A DNA stretch of 64,000 nucleotides from DASXQK01 sp963724385 (lineage in GTDB: Bacteria > Pseudomonadota > Alphaproteobacteria > Dongiales > Dongiaceae). Below are positions 29,728 through 38,598 of this stretch, one piece after another (position 1 is the first letter of the stretch; each line of letters opens with the position of its first letter). The stretch spans positions 992,001 through 1,056,000 of the forward strand of contig CAVRUJ010000002.1 of assembly GCA_963724385.1 (NCBI GenBank). Direction: 5' to 3'. The notes under the pieces were generated by a model. The model made no database searches. It was not told the origin of the DNA and saw only the letters and a program-made list of their open reading frames with translations. A program made the translations under genes and the position numbers.

Positions 29728-31512
29728 ATGGCAACCATCGGCAATGCCGACTCTCAGGCGGGCACAGCATGGGCGCGGATTCGCAAGCAAGTCGCCAAGC
29801 TGCAGCCGGCGCCGAATCTCTCCGACTACGACGTCTTCCGGCGCGGCTTCCGTTGGGAGCAGGCCAAAGCCGAGCTGGACGGCCTGCCGAACGGCGGTCT
29901 CAACATCGCCTATGAGGCGGTCGACCGGCATGTCGCCCACGGCCTTGGCGACCGGCTTGCCATCCGCTGGCTCGGCAAAGCCGGCGAGCGGAAGGACTTC
30001 ACCTATGCCGACCTCGCCAGGCTCAGCGACCGGTTCGCGGCGCTGCTCGCGCGTCTGGGCGTCGGCAAGGGCGATGTCGTCTTCGCGCTCACCGGCAGGA
30101 TTCCCGAGCTCTATGTCGCCGCCCTCGGCACGCTGAAGAACGGCAGCATCTTCTCGCCGCTGTTCTCGGCCTTCGGCCCGGAGCCGCTCAAGACCCGGAT
30201 GGAGATGGGGGCGGCCAAGGTGCTGGTGACGACCGCGGCGCTCTATCGCCGGAAGGTCGAAGCCTGGCGAAGCCAACTGACCTCGCTCCAGCATGTCCTG
30301 ATCGTCGACGGGCCCGCGCCGACGGGTACCCTGGCGCTAGGGTCCGCGCTGACCGATAGCGCCTTTTCGATCGTGCCCACCACGGCCGAGGACAAGGCCC
30401 TGCTGCATTTCACCAGCGGCACGACAGGCCGTCCGAAAGGGGCGCTGCATGTTCACGGCGCGGTCATCGTCCATCAGATGACCGGCAAATACGTGCTCGA
30501 CCTGCACCCCGAAGACATTTTCTGGTGCACCGCCGATCCCGGCTGGGTGACAGGGACCTCCTACGGGATCATCGCGCCGCTCACTCGCGGCGTGACCATG
30601 ATCGTCGACGAGGCCGAATTCGATGCCGACCGCTGGTACCGCATCCTCCAGGACGAGAAAGTCACGGTCTGGTACACGGCGCCGACGGCGATCCGCATGC
30701 TGATGAAAGTCGGCGGCGAGCTGCCCAAACGCTACGACCTCGCAAAGCTGCGCTTTGCCGCCAGCGTGGGAGAACCGCTCAACCCGGAGGCCGTGGTGTG
30801 GGGTGCGGAAACCCTGGGCCTGCCCTTCCATGACAATTGGTGGCAGACCGAAACCGGCGGAATCATGATCGCCAACTTCGCCGCCATGGACGTCAAGCCG
30901 GGCTCCATGGGCAGGCCGCTGCCGGGCGTCGAGGCCGAGATAATGGAGCGCAAGCAAGGCGGCGGGGTCGAGCCCGTCAAGGGCGCGATGCAAGTCGGCG
31001 AGCTTGCCCTGAAGGCGGGCTGGCCGGCCATGTTCCGGGGCTATCTGAACGACCCCGAGCGCTATGCCAAATGCTTCTCGGGCGAGTGGTACCTGACCGG
31101 CGACCTCGCCATGCGCGATGGCGAAGGGTATTACTGGTTCGTGGGCCGCGCCGACGACGTGATCAAATCCGCCGGCCACCTCATCGGTCCGTTCGAAGTC
31201 GAAAGCGCGCTGATGGAGCATCCGGCCGTCGCCGAGGCGGCGGTCATCGGCAAGCCCGACCCCACGGTCGGCGAGGTGGTGAAGGCCTTCGTGGCGCTCA
31301 AGCCCGGCTATGCGGCGGACGAGGCCCTGCGCAAGGAGCTTCTCGGCCACGCGCGCAAGCGCCTCGGTGCCGCCGTCGCGCCCAAGGAAATCGAGTTCAG
31401 CACCGGCCTGCCGCGCACGCGCAGCGGCAAGATCATGCGCCGCCTTCTGAAGGCGCGGGAACTCGGACTGCCCGAAGGCGATACCTCCACGCTCGAAAGC
31501 GATGTCCGATGA
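29728..31512 (+). CDS. Acetyl-CoA-synthetase-like AMP-forming acyl-CoA ligase
   Basis: 594 residues. Activates a carboxylate, probably a short one such as acetate, to its CoA thioester via an acyl-AMP. AMP-binding motifs are FTSGTTGRPKGALHVHGA (about 225), FHDNWWQTETGGIM, the ATP-binding Asp in YLTGDLAMRDGEGYYWFVGR, and the catalytic Lys in PRTRSGKIMRRLLKA near the C-terminus. It is shorter than a classical Acs (about 650) and may differ in substrate. GGGGAGG precedes the ATG at 29728. It overlaps the E1 alpha gene by ATGA, so the two are translated from one mRNA. Confidence 0.9.
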   Translation: MATIGNADSQAGTAWARIRKQVAKLQPAPNLSDYDVFRRGFRWEQAKAELDGLPNGGLNIAYEAVDRHVAHGLGDRLAIRWLGKAGERKDFTYADLARLSDRFAALLARLGVGKGDVVFALTGRIPELYVAALGTLKNGSIFSPLFSAFGPEPLKTRMEMGAAKVLVTTAALYRRKVEAWRSQLTSLQHVLIVDGPAPTGTLALGSALTDSAFSIVPTTAEDKALLHFTSGTTGRPKGALHVHGAVIVHQMTGKYVLDLHPEDIFWCTADPGWVTGTSYGIIAPLTRGVTMIVDEAEFDADRWYRILQDEKVTVWYTAPTAIRMLMKVGGELPKRYDLAKLRFAASVGEPLNPEAVVWGAETLGLPFHDNWWQTETGGIMIANFAAMDVKPGSMGRPLPGVEAEIMERKQGGGVEPVKGAMQVGELALKAGWPAMFRGYLNDPERYAKCFSGEWYLTGDLAMRDGEGYYWFVGRADDVIKSAGHLIGPFEVESALMEHPAVAEAAVIGKPDPTVGEVVKAFVALKPGYAADEALRKELLGHARKRLGAAVAPKEIEFSTGLPRTRSGKIMRRLLKARELGLPEGDTSTLESDVR

Positions 31513-32501
31513 GCGACGCCCGCAAGCCGCATCTGACGCACGAGCATCTCCTGGACCTCCTGCGCCAGATGCTGCGCATCCGGCGCTTCGAAGAGCGCTG
31601 CGCCGAGCTTTACAGCGGCGAGAAGATCCGCGGGTTCCTGCATCTCTATATCGGCCAGGAGGCGGTGGCGACGGGCGCCGTGCGCCCGCTCAAGCCCGAT
31701 GACGCCCTTGTCGCCACCTATCGCGAGCACGGCCACGCGCTTGTCCGCGGCATCCCGATGACCACGCTCATGGCCGAGATGTATGGCAAGAAGGAGGGCT
31801 GCAGCGGCGGGCGGGGCGGCTCCATGCATGTCTTCGATGCCAAGACCCACTTCTACGGCGGCAACGCGATCGTGGGGGGCGGGCTGCCGCTGTCGATCGG
31901 TCTCGCCCTTGCCGACAAGATGCAGAAGCGGCCCAACATCACCGCCTGCTTCTTCGGCGACGGCGCCGTCGCCGAGGGCGAGTTCCACGAGACGTTGAAC
32001 CTGGCGGAGCTGTGGCGGCTGCCGGTTCTGTTCGTGTGCGAGAACAATCTCTACGCCATGGGCACCGCGCTGGCGCTCTCCGAGGCCGAGGTCGACCTGA
32101 CCCGCAAGGCGGCGAGCTATAAGGTGCCGGCCGAGGCCGTCGACGGCATGGATGTCGTCGCAGTGGAAGCCGCAGTTGCGCGGCTGGCGGCCGGCGTGCG
32201 CGAGGGCAATGGCCCGGCCTTCCTGGAATGCCGGACCTATCGCTTCCGGCCTCATTCGATGTTCGATGCCCAGCTCTATCGCGACAAGGCCGAGATCGAG
32301 GCCTGGAAACATCGCGACCCGATCGACCGGTTCAGGAACTGGGCGATCTCGACCGGCGGGCTGCATGAGAAGGACGTGGCCGATATCGAGTTCCAGGTCG
32401 CGGCGGAGGTCGAGGCCGCAGTCGCCTTCGCCGAGGCCGGAAGCTGGGAGCCCGTAGCCGACCTGACGCGCCACGTTCAGGCCGCGGCGGCTGCACCATG
32501 A
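31509..32501 (+). CDS. pdhA: 2-oxoacid (pyruvate) dehydrogenase E1 alpha subunit
   Basis: 330 residues. TPP-dependent decarboxylation of a 2-oxo acid and reductive acetylation of E2-lipoyl. Blocks FLHLYIGQEAVATGAV, YREHGHALVRG, GGRGGSMHVFDAK and the TPP motif GDGAVAEGEFHETLNLAEL...ENN are intact. The sequence favours pyruvate, but a branched-chain or acetoin substrate cannot be excluded. ATGA overlaps join it to the ligase upstream and to E1 beta downstream. A second, main PDH may exist elsewhere in the genome. Confidence 0.9.
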   Translation: MSDARKPHLTHEHLLDLLRQMLRIRRFEERCAELYSGEKIRGFLHLYIGQEAVATGAVRPLKPDDALVATYREHGHALVRGIPMTTLMAEMYGKKEGCSGGRGGSMHVFDAKTHFYGGNAIVGGGLPLSIGLALADKMQKRPNITACFFGDGAVAEGEFHETLNLAELWRLPVLFVCENNLYAMGTALALSEAEVDLTRKAASYKVPAEAVDGMDVVAVEAAVARLAAGVREGNGPAFLECRTYRFRPHSMFDAQLYRDKAEIEAWKHRDPIDRFRNWAISTGGLHEKDVADIEFQVAAEVEAAVAFAEAGSWEPVADLTRHVQAAAAAP

Positions 32502-33532
32502 GCCCAGAAGTGCAAAACGCTCCGGCGCAAAGCGCTCCGGCGCAAGCCGCTCCCGCCCAGACCACCTACCGCGAGGCCGTCAGGGCGGCGATCCGCGAGG
32601 CGCTGTTGAAGGACAGCCGCGTCTTCCTGATGGGCGAGGATGTCGGGCGCTATGGCGGCTGCTACGCGGTCAGCAAGGGATTGCTGCAAGAGTTCGGTCC
32701 GGAGCGCATTCGCGACACGCCGCTTTCGGAATCGGCCTTCGTGGGCGCGGGCATCGGTGCCGCCATGGGCGGCATGCGGCCGATCGTCGAGGTGATGACG
32801 GTCAACTTCAGCCTGCTTGCCCTTGACCAGATCGTCAACAATGCGGCTACCATCCGGCATATGTCGGGCGGCCAGTTCGGCGTGCCGGTCGTCATCCGCA
32901 TGGCCACGGGCGCCGGCCGGCAGCTGGCGGCCCAGCATTCCCACAGCCTCGAAGGCTGGTACGCCCATGTGCCCGGCTTGAAGGTCCTGGCCCCGGCGAC
33001 CCTGGAAGACGCAAGGGGGATGCTGCTGACGGCTCTCGCCGACCCGGACCCGGTGCTGATCTTCGAGCATGTCATGCTCTACAACATGACCGGGGAGCTG
33101 CCGCCCACGGCCGGCGCCGTCCCCATCGACAAGGCGGCGATTCGCCGGCCCGGCCGGGACGTGAGTCTGATCACCTATGGCGGAAACCTCTTCAAGACGC
33201 TCGAGGCGGCGGCGACGCTGGCCCGCGAGGGCATCGAGGCCGAAGTGGTGGACCTGCGCAGCCTCAGGCCCCTGGACGAAAAGACGATCCTCGCTTCGGT
33301 CTCGCGCACGCGGCGCGCCGTCATCGTCGATGAAGGCTGGCGCAGCGGCAGTCTCGCCGCCGAAGTGAGCGCCAGGATCATGGAAGGCGCCTTCTGGGAG
33401 CTTGACGCCCCCGTGGGGCGCGTGTGCAGCGCCGAGGTGCCCGTGCCCTATCCGCGCCACCTCGAGGAGGCGGCGCTGCCGCAACCGGCGGGGATCGTCG
33501 CCGCCGCCAAGGCCACCCTCGGCCGGTCATGA
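32498..33532 (+). CDS. pdhB: 2-oxoacid (pyruvate) dehydrogenase E1 beta subunit
   Basis: 344 residues. Forms the E1 heterotetramer with the alpha subunit. An N-terminal Ala/Pro/Gln-rich tail of about 20 residues precedes the transketolase-like core starting TYREAVRAAIREALLKD. GEDVGRYGGCYAVSKGL, DTPLSESAFVGAGIGAAMGG, MATGAGRQLAAQHSHS and DLRSLRPLDEKTILASV are conserved E1-beta blocks. There is no lipoyl domain in front of it, unlike the PdhB of many alphaproteobacteria. Its start overlaps the E1 alpha stop. Confidence 0.9.
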   Translation: MSPEVQNAPAQSAPAQAAPAQTTYREAVRAAIREALLKDSRVFLMGEDVGRYGGCYAVSKGLLQEFGPERIRDTPLSESAFVGAGIGAAMGGMRPIVEVMTVNFSLLALDQIVNNAATIRHMSGGQFGVPVVIRMATGAGRQLAAQHSHSLEGWYAHVPGLKVLAPATLEDARGMLLTALADPDPVLIFEHVMLYNMTGELPPTAGAVPIDKAAIRRPGRDVSLITYGGNLFKTLEAAATLAREGIEAEVVDLRSLRPLDEKTILASVSRTRRAVIVDEGWRSGSLAAEVSARIMEGAFWELDAPVGRVCSAEVPVPYPRHLEEAALPQPAGIVAAAKATLGRS

Positions 33533-34701
33533 GCGAGTTCCGCATGCCCTCCCTCGGCGCCGATATGGAGGCCGGGACCTTGGTGGAGTGGCTGAAGAAG
33601 CCCGGCGACGCCGTCCACCGCGGCGACATCATCGCCGTGGTCGAGACCCAGAAGGGCGCCATCGAAATCGAGGTCTTCGAAACCGGAGTGGTCAGCGAGA
33701 TCCTGGTCCAACCGGGAACCAAGGTGCCCGTCGGCCAGCCGCTGGCGCAGATCAGCGCCCCGGGCGAGGCGGTCAAGCCGCCGCCAGCTGCCGTGGCCCC
33801 GGCCCGACCGCCGATCCCGGAGAAGCCGAGGGCGCCGGCACCTCCCCTCCCGCTCTCGGCACCGACCGTTGCCGGCGAAGCCCGACGCCGGGTATCGCCC
33901 GCCGCGCGCAAACTGGCCGCCGAGCGAGGGATCGACCTCGCTGGCCTCAAGGGCAGCGGCCCGGGCGGCGCGGTGATCAGCAACGACGTCGCCGCGGCAA
34001 CCAGGAAGCCGCCTGTCGCCCGCAAGCCCGGCCTCGACCTGGCGGAGATGCGCAAGGCCATCGGCGCTGCCATGGCCCGCTCGAAGCGGGAGATTCCCCA
34101 CTACTATCTCGGAACAACCATCGATCTGTCGCGGGCGCTCGCGTTCCTCGAGCGGACGAATGCCGGGCGCACACCGGACCGGCGCATCATGATCGGGGCG
34201 GTGCTCATCAAGACCGTCGCCTTGGCACTCCGCCGTGCGCCGACGTTCAACGGCTTCTTCCAGAACGGCAGCTTCGCGCCCAGCAAGGCGATTCACGTGG
34301 GCGTGGCCGTGGCGCTGCGCGGCGGCGGCCTGGTGGCGCCTGCCATCCACGACACCGACAGCTTGAGCCTCGACGACCTCATGGCCGCGACCCGCGACCT
34401 GGTGGAGCGCAGCCGTAGCGGGCGGCTGCGCGGCTCGGAGATGACGGATCCCACCATCACGCTCACATCCCTCGGGGAGCGCGGCGTCAATTCCGTCGTC
34501 GGCGTGATCTTCCCGCCCCAGGTGGCGATCGTGGGATTTGGCCGGCCTGCCCTCCGGCCCTGGGTGGTCGAGGGCCGCGTCGAACCGCGACAGGTTCTCC
34601 AGGCCAGCCTCGCCGCCGATCATCGGGTGAGCGACGGCCACGCTGGCGCCCTGTTCCTCGCCGACATCGACCGCATGCTGCAGGAGCCGGACAAGCTATG
34701 A
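33529..34701 (+). CDS. pdhC: Dihydrolipoamide acyltransferase E2
   Basis: 390 residues. Transfers the acyl group from lipoamide to CoA. The lipoyl domain (1-75) carries Lys42 in ETQKGAIEIE, where most E2 proteins have ETDKA. A Pro/Ala linker is followed by the E1/E3-binding domain (RVSPAARKLAAERGIDL, about 125-160), then the catalytic domain ending with DHRVSDGHAGALFLADI (active-site His). It is compact, with one lipoyl domain. No E3 lipoamide dehydrogenase gene follows; an acyl carrier protein gene does. Confidence 0.88.
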   Translation: MSEFRMPSLGADMEAGTLVEWLKKPGDAVHRGDIIAVVETQKGAIEIEVFETGVVSEILVQPGTKVPVGQPLAQISAPGEAVKPPPAAVAPARPPIPEKPRAPAPPLPLSAPTVAGEARRRVSPAARKLAAERGIDLAGLKGSGPGGAVISNDVAAATRKPPVARKPGLDLAEMRKAIGAAMARSKREIPHYYLGTTIDLSRALAFLERTNAGRTPDRRIMIGAVLIKTVALALRRAPTFNGFFQNGSFAPSKAIHVGVAVALRGGGLVAPAIHDTDSLSLDDLMAATRDLVERSRSGRLRGSEMTDPTITLTSLGERGVNSVVGVIFPPQVAIVGFGRPALRPWVVEGRVEPRQVLQASLAADHRVSDGHAGALFLADIDRMLQEPDKL

Positions 34702-34946
34702 ACGACGACATCCGCAAGACCCTCGCAGAGGAAATCGTCAACATCGCCCCCGAGGCAGACGTCGCGGGGGCGGATCCCGACGCCGATCTGCGCGAGTCCT
34801 TCGATCTGGATTCGATGGACTTCCTCAACCTGATCATCGCGCTGCATAAGCGCCTGGGCATCGACATTCCCGAGGCCGATTATGCCCGCATATCCTCGCT
34901 CAATGCCGCGGTCGCCTACTTGGCCCAGCGCCGGAAGCCAGGCTGA
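34698..34946 (+). CDS. Acyl carrier protein
   Basis: 82 residues, acidic and helical, with the phosphopantetheine attachment Ser39 in DLDSMDFLNL. It overlaps the E2 gene by ATGA, so it belongs to the same transcript as the ligase and PDH-like subunits. It is not the housekeeping AcpP, which would lie in a fab cluster. A partner role in moving an acyl group from this complex is likely but unproven. Confidence 0.85.
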   Translation: MNDDIRKTLAEEIVNIAPEADVAGADPDADLRESFDLDSMDFLNLIIALHKRLGIDIPEADYARISSLNAAVAYLAQRRKPG

Positions 34947-34955
34947 GCTTGCCAC

Positions 34956-35528
34956 TCACCCCGTGATGTGATGCTTGCCGACCGCGGTGACGGTGCTCGC
35001 CTGCGGCCCCTCGGAGCTCTCGTTCTCGGCCACGACCAGACGCACTTCGCTGCCGGCCTTGAGCTTTTCGAAGCCGGGCTTGGTGACCGCGTTGCGGTGG
35101 AAATAGATCTCGTCGCCGTCCGAGGTCTCGATGAAGCCATAGCCGTCTTCGGGAAACAGGCGCAGAACCTTGCCGTGGAGGGGCACGCCGTGGCTCTTGA
35201 CGTCGCCGCGCTGCTTTCGTGCCTTGTCTTCCAGCAGGCGCCCGGCGGCCTCGAAGGAATCGCGGATCGCCACGTAGACGTCTTCATGGGCGTGATTCTG
35301 GCGACCTTCATGGGTGACGGCGATTTCCCCGCCCGGGACGACCAATTCGATGCGAATGCCGTAGAGCTTGCCCTTGCGCTGATGCTGATGCGGCGCCTCG
35401 ACCACGACGCGGCAACTCATGATGCGGGGGTAGAAGCGATCGAGCCGCTCGGCCCGCTCGCGGATCGCCGCCTCGATCGCGGGAGAAGGCCCCATGTTGC
35501 GAAAGGTGATCTGGGTTGGAAGTTCCAA
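34956..35528 (-). CDS. Ribosome hibernation factor (HPF/RaiA) fused to cold-shock domain
   Basis: 190 residues. The N-terminal about 110 are an S30AE (HPF/RaiA) domain, which inactivates idle 70S ribosomes (MELPTQITFRNMGPSPAIEA, EDVYVAIRDSFEAAGRLLED). The C-terminal part is a cold-shock domain with the RNP1-like GYGFIETSDGDEIYFHRNAV. The start is read as TTG at 35528 with GAGGAG upstream; no ATG fits the family N-terminus. It is 88 bp downstream of groEL on the same strand and probably shares its promoter. Confidence 0.85.
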   Translation of the reverse strand: MELPTQITFRNMGPSPAIEAAIRERAERLDRFYPRIMSCRVVVEAPHQHQRKGKLYGIRIELVVPGGEIAVTHEGRQNHAHEDVYVAIRDSFEAAGRLLEDKARKQRGDVKSHGVPLHGKVLRLFPEDGYGFIETSDGDEIYFHRNAVTKPGFEKLKAGSEVRLVVAENESSEGPQASTVTAVGKHHITG

Positions 35529-35616
35529 GCTGCGCTCCTCGCGTGTATAGGCTTATTCCGGCCAATTCGAGGCGGCAGAGACCTCGCCAGGCGGCATGGC
35601 CTCGGCAGCCATTGCC

Positions 35617-37239
35617 CTACATCCCCATCTCCGGTTCTACCGAACCCCGCTTCTTCTCCTCGGGGATTTCCGTCATCGTCGCTTCCGTGAGCAGGAGTAT
35701 GCTCGCGACCGATACGGCGTTCTCGAGCGCAATGCGCACGACTTTCGTCGGATCGATGATTCCCGCCTGCACCAGATCGACATACTCCTTGCGCGCGGCA
35801 TCGAATCCCAGGTTTCCCACTTCCGCCAGCATGCGCGCGACCACCACGCCGCCATCCACCGAGGAATTTTCGGCAATCTGGCGCGCCGGCGTTTCCAGCG
35901 CCCGCTTCAGGATCTGGACGCCGGTCCGTTCATCGCCCTCGCATTTGGCCTCATCGAGCGTCGCCGCCTCGACGCAGCGCAGCAGGGCAAGGCCGCCGCC
36001 GGGCACGATACCCTCCGCGACCGCCGCCTTGGTGGCGCTGATGGCATCGTCGAGCGCCTCCTTCTTGGATTTCATTTCTCCCTCGGAGGGGGCGCCGACG
36101 CGGATCACGGCGACGCCTCCGGCGAGCTTGGCCAGGCGTTCCTGCAGCTTCTCCTTGTCGTAGTCGCTCGTCGATTTCTCGATCTCCCGCTTGATCTGCT
36201 GGATGCGGCCGTCGATCTGGGCACGTTCGCCGGCGCCGCCGATGATCGTCGTGTTCTCCTTGTCGACGACGACGCGCTTGGCGCGCCCGAGCTCGGCGAG
36301 GTTGACCGCGTCGAGCTTGAGGCCGAGCTCCTCGGCGATAACCTGACCGCCGGTCAGCACAGCGATGTCTGCCAGCATCGCCTTGCGCCTGTCGCCAAAG
36401 CCGGGCGCCTTGACGGCGCAGCTCTTGAGCGCGCCGCGCAATTGGTTGACGATCAAGGTCGCCAAGGCCTCCCCTTCGATGTCTTCGGCCACTACGAGCA
36501 GCGGGCGGGCTGCCTTCGCCACCTGCTCGAGCAGCGGGATCAGATCCTTGAGAAAGCTGACCTTGCGATCGCAGATCAGGATGAGGGGGTCTTCCAGCAC
36601 GGCTTCCATCTTCTCCGGGTCGGTGACGAAGTAGGGCGAGAGGAACCCGCGGTCGAACTGCATCCCTTCGACCACATCGAGGACGGTTTCCGTCGTCTTC
36701 GACTCTTCGACGGTGATCACGCCTTCGCCGCCGACCTTCTCCATCGCCTGTGCCACGAGCTCGCCAATCTCGGCATTGTTATGCGCGGAGATCGCCGCTA
36801 CCTGGGCCCTCTCCTTGCGTGTCGTGACGGGGCGCGACAGGCTGCGCAAAGCGCCGATCACCACCTTTGCGCCGCGGTCGAGCCCCCGTTTCAAGTCGAC
36901 GGCGCTGGCGCCGGCGGCCACATTGCGCAGCCCGTCGGCAAAGATCGCATAGGCGAGGACGGTCGCCGTGCTGGTGCCGTCGCCGACGACTTCGCCGGTC
37001 TTTTCCGCCGCTTGCCGCAGCATTCTGGCGCCCAGGTTCTCCTCCGGATCCTTGAGTTCGAACTCCTTTGCGATCGTCACGCCGTCGTTGCAGGCGAGCG
37101 GCGGCCCGTAGCTCCGCTGAATCAGCACCGATTTCGATTTGGGCCCGAGCGTCACCCGTATCGCATCGACCAGCTGCATGGCGCCGCGGAGGATCTTCTC
37201 TCTCGCGGCGGATCGGAACAGAACTTGCTTGTACGCCAT
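35617..37239 (-). CDS. groEL: GroEL chaperonin paralogue (Hsp60)
   Basis: 540 residues. ATP-dependent folding cage. Equatorial motifs VTLGPKSKSVLI and GDGTSTATVLAYAIF (canonical GDGTTTATV), the DGVTIAKEFELKDPEENLGA block, and the apical and intermediate regions are all present. The C-terminus ends VEPEMGM and lacks the usual long GGM repeat. No groES gene is adjacent, so this is probably an extra copy working with GroES from the main operon. An FNR-type site lies about 99 bp upstream and the HPF-CSD gene lies downstream. Confidence 0.95.
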   Translation of the reverse strand: MAYKQVLFRSAAREKILRGAMQLVDAIRVTLGPKSKSVLIQRSYGPPLACNDGVTIAKEFELKDPEENLGARMLRQAAEKTGEVVGDGTSTATVLAYAIFADGLRNVAAGASAVDLKRGLDRGAKVVIGALRSLSRPVTTRKERAQVAAISAHNNAEIGELVAQAMEKVGGEGVITVEESKTTETVLDVVEGMQFDRGFLSPYFVTDPEKMEAVLEDPLILICDRKVSFLKDLIPLLEQVAKAARPLLVVAEDIEGEALATLIVNQLRGALKSCAVKAPGFGDRRKAMLADIAVLTGGQVIAEELGLKLDAVNLAELGRAKRVVVDKENTTIIGGAGERAQIDGRIQQIKREIEKSTSDYDKEKLQERLAKLAGGVAVIRVGAPSEGEMKSKKEALDDAISATKAAVAEGIVPGGGLALLRCVEAATLDEAKCEGDERTGVQILKRALETPARQIAENSSVDGGVVVARMLAEVGNLGFDAARKEYVDLVQAGIIDPTKVVRIALENAVSVASILLLTEATMTEIPEEKKRGSVEPEMGM

Positions 37240-37331
37240 ATGGCTATCCTTCGAGATGCGGTGCCGGTCGGGGTTGCCTGGCGAGACCGGCAAATCCCGG
37301 GGAAACCTACCCCAGCCGACGTTCGGGCAGA

Positions 37332-37345
37332 TTGATCTCGGTCAA
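37332..37345 (-). promoter_or_regulatory. FNR/FixK-type site upstream of groEL paralogue
   Basis: TTGATCTCGGTCAA matches TTGAT-N4-ATCAA at 9 of 10. The centre is 99 bp upstream of the groEL ATG on the minus strand. A second site lies 97 bp further, oriented to the divergent MDR gene. Confidence 0.7.
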
Positions 37346-37428
37346 TTCGCTTGATGTGGTCGCCGGTCCTGGCCGGGCCATCCTGGCAGACCTCGGGAAG
37401 CGCACCCGTACTGCAGCTTCACCTGCCA

Positions 37429-37442
37429 CTGACCTGGATCAA
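37429..37442 (+). promoter_or_regulatory. FNR/FixK-type site upstream of MDR reductase
   Basis: CTGACCTGGATCAA matches TTGAT-N4-ATCAA at 8 of 10. Its centre is 112 bp before the ATG at 37548, so a class II start near 37477 would leave a leader of about 70 nt. Confidence 0.6.
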
Positions 37443-37547
37443 TGTGGCAGGTGGCGGCAGGCGGCAGGCTGGCGACCGTCGCGCCCGACGGACGGCCCGA
37501 ATCGACCGGCAGGGCGACCAACGCCGCGGACTGTGCCCGGAGGTTCC

Positions 37548-38549
37548 ATGCTCGGTTCATCCCAAATGAGAGCCATGCTGGTCGAGAAACCCGGCGCGCT
37601 GCGCTCGCTCCGCCCGGCGAGCGCGCCATTGCCCGAGCCCGGGCCCGGCGAGGTCAGGGTCTGCGTCCACGCCGCCGGGCTCAACCCGATCGACTGGAAG
37701 CTCATCACCGCCGGCCACGAGGCCTGGCACTACCCCCAGATTCCCGGCGTCGACGGCGCCGGGACGGTCGAGGGTCTCGGGGCGGGGGTCGAGGACCTGA
37801 AGATCGGAGACCGGGTTTCGTTCTTCGCCGATATGGCTCGCCCCGGCAGCTTCGCCGATTTCGTCACTCTCGCCGTCGAGACCGTGGCCCGAATCCCCGA
37901 ACGCCTCACCTTCGAGGCGGCGGCGGCGCTTCCGTGTGCCGGCATGACCGCCTACCACGCGTTGCATGATCGGCTACGCGGAGCAAAAGGCCAGACCATC
38001 CTCGTCTGGGGCGCGAGCGGGGGCGTCGGAGGTTTTGCCGTTCAATTGGCGCGCATCGCAGGCCTCCGGGTGATCGCCGCCTATTCAGGCCATGACCGGG
38101 ACTACGTACTCGCGCTGGGAGCGGACGAGGCCATCGACTGGCGCAACGACGATCCCAAGAGCATGATCGCCGCCCTCACGTCGGGACGCGGGGTCGACGC
38201 CATTCTCAATGTGGTCGGCAGCGAGCGGGCAACCGCGGATTTGGAGCTGCTCGCGTTCGAAGGCGCCATAGCCTGCGTCGCGGGCTTGCCCGATCTCGGA
38301 CGGCTGAGGCCCTTTACCATCGCTCCTTCGGTTCACGAGATCGCGCTGGGCGGGCTGCATCACGTCGCCGGTGCCGCCGGGCGCGGCCGATTGAGAACCA
38401 TGGGCGAGGGGATCGCGAAGCTGGTCGTCAACGGCAACGTTCGGCCATTGCTGGTCGAAACCGTCGCCTTCGAAAGAATTCCCGATGCCCTGGCGCAGCT
38501 TCAGGCGGGAGCCATCCGAGGCAAGGTCGTGGCCCACTTGCGCAACTGA
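37548..38549 (+). CDS. MDR-family zinc-independent NAD(P)H reductase/alcohol-dehydrogenase-like
   Basis: 333 residues. The GroES-like N-terminal domain contains EVRVCVHAAGLNPIDWKL and the Rossmann domain has WGASGGVGGFAVQLARIAG (about 150-170). It lacks the zinc-binding Cys and His pattern of true alcohol dehydrogenases, so a quinone-oxidoreductase-type reaction on an unsaturated carbonyl or quinone is more likely. GGAGG precedes the ATG at good spacing. It is divergent from groEL with two FNR-type sites between them. Confidence 0.85.
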   Translation: MLGSSQMRAMLVEKPGALRSLRPASAPLPEPGPGEVRVCVHAAGLNPIDWKLITAGHEAWHYPQIPGVDGAGTVEGLGAGVEDLKIGDRVSFFADMARPGSFADFVTLAVETVARIPERLTFEAAAALPCAGMTAYHALHDRLRGAKGQTILVWGASGGVGGFAVQLARIAGLRVIAAYSGHDRDYVLALGADEAIDWRNDDPKSMIAALTSGRGVDAILNVVGSERATADLELLAFEGAIACVAGLPDLGRLRPFTIAPSVHEIALGGLHHVAGAAGRGRLRTMGEGIAKLVVNGNVRPLLVETVAFERIPDALAQLQAGAIRGKVVAHLRN

Positions 38550-38598
38550 CGTCGCAGGATTCGACGGGGCAGCCTCGGCCCGCAGCGGCGCGCCAATT

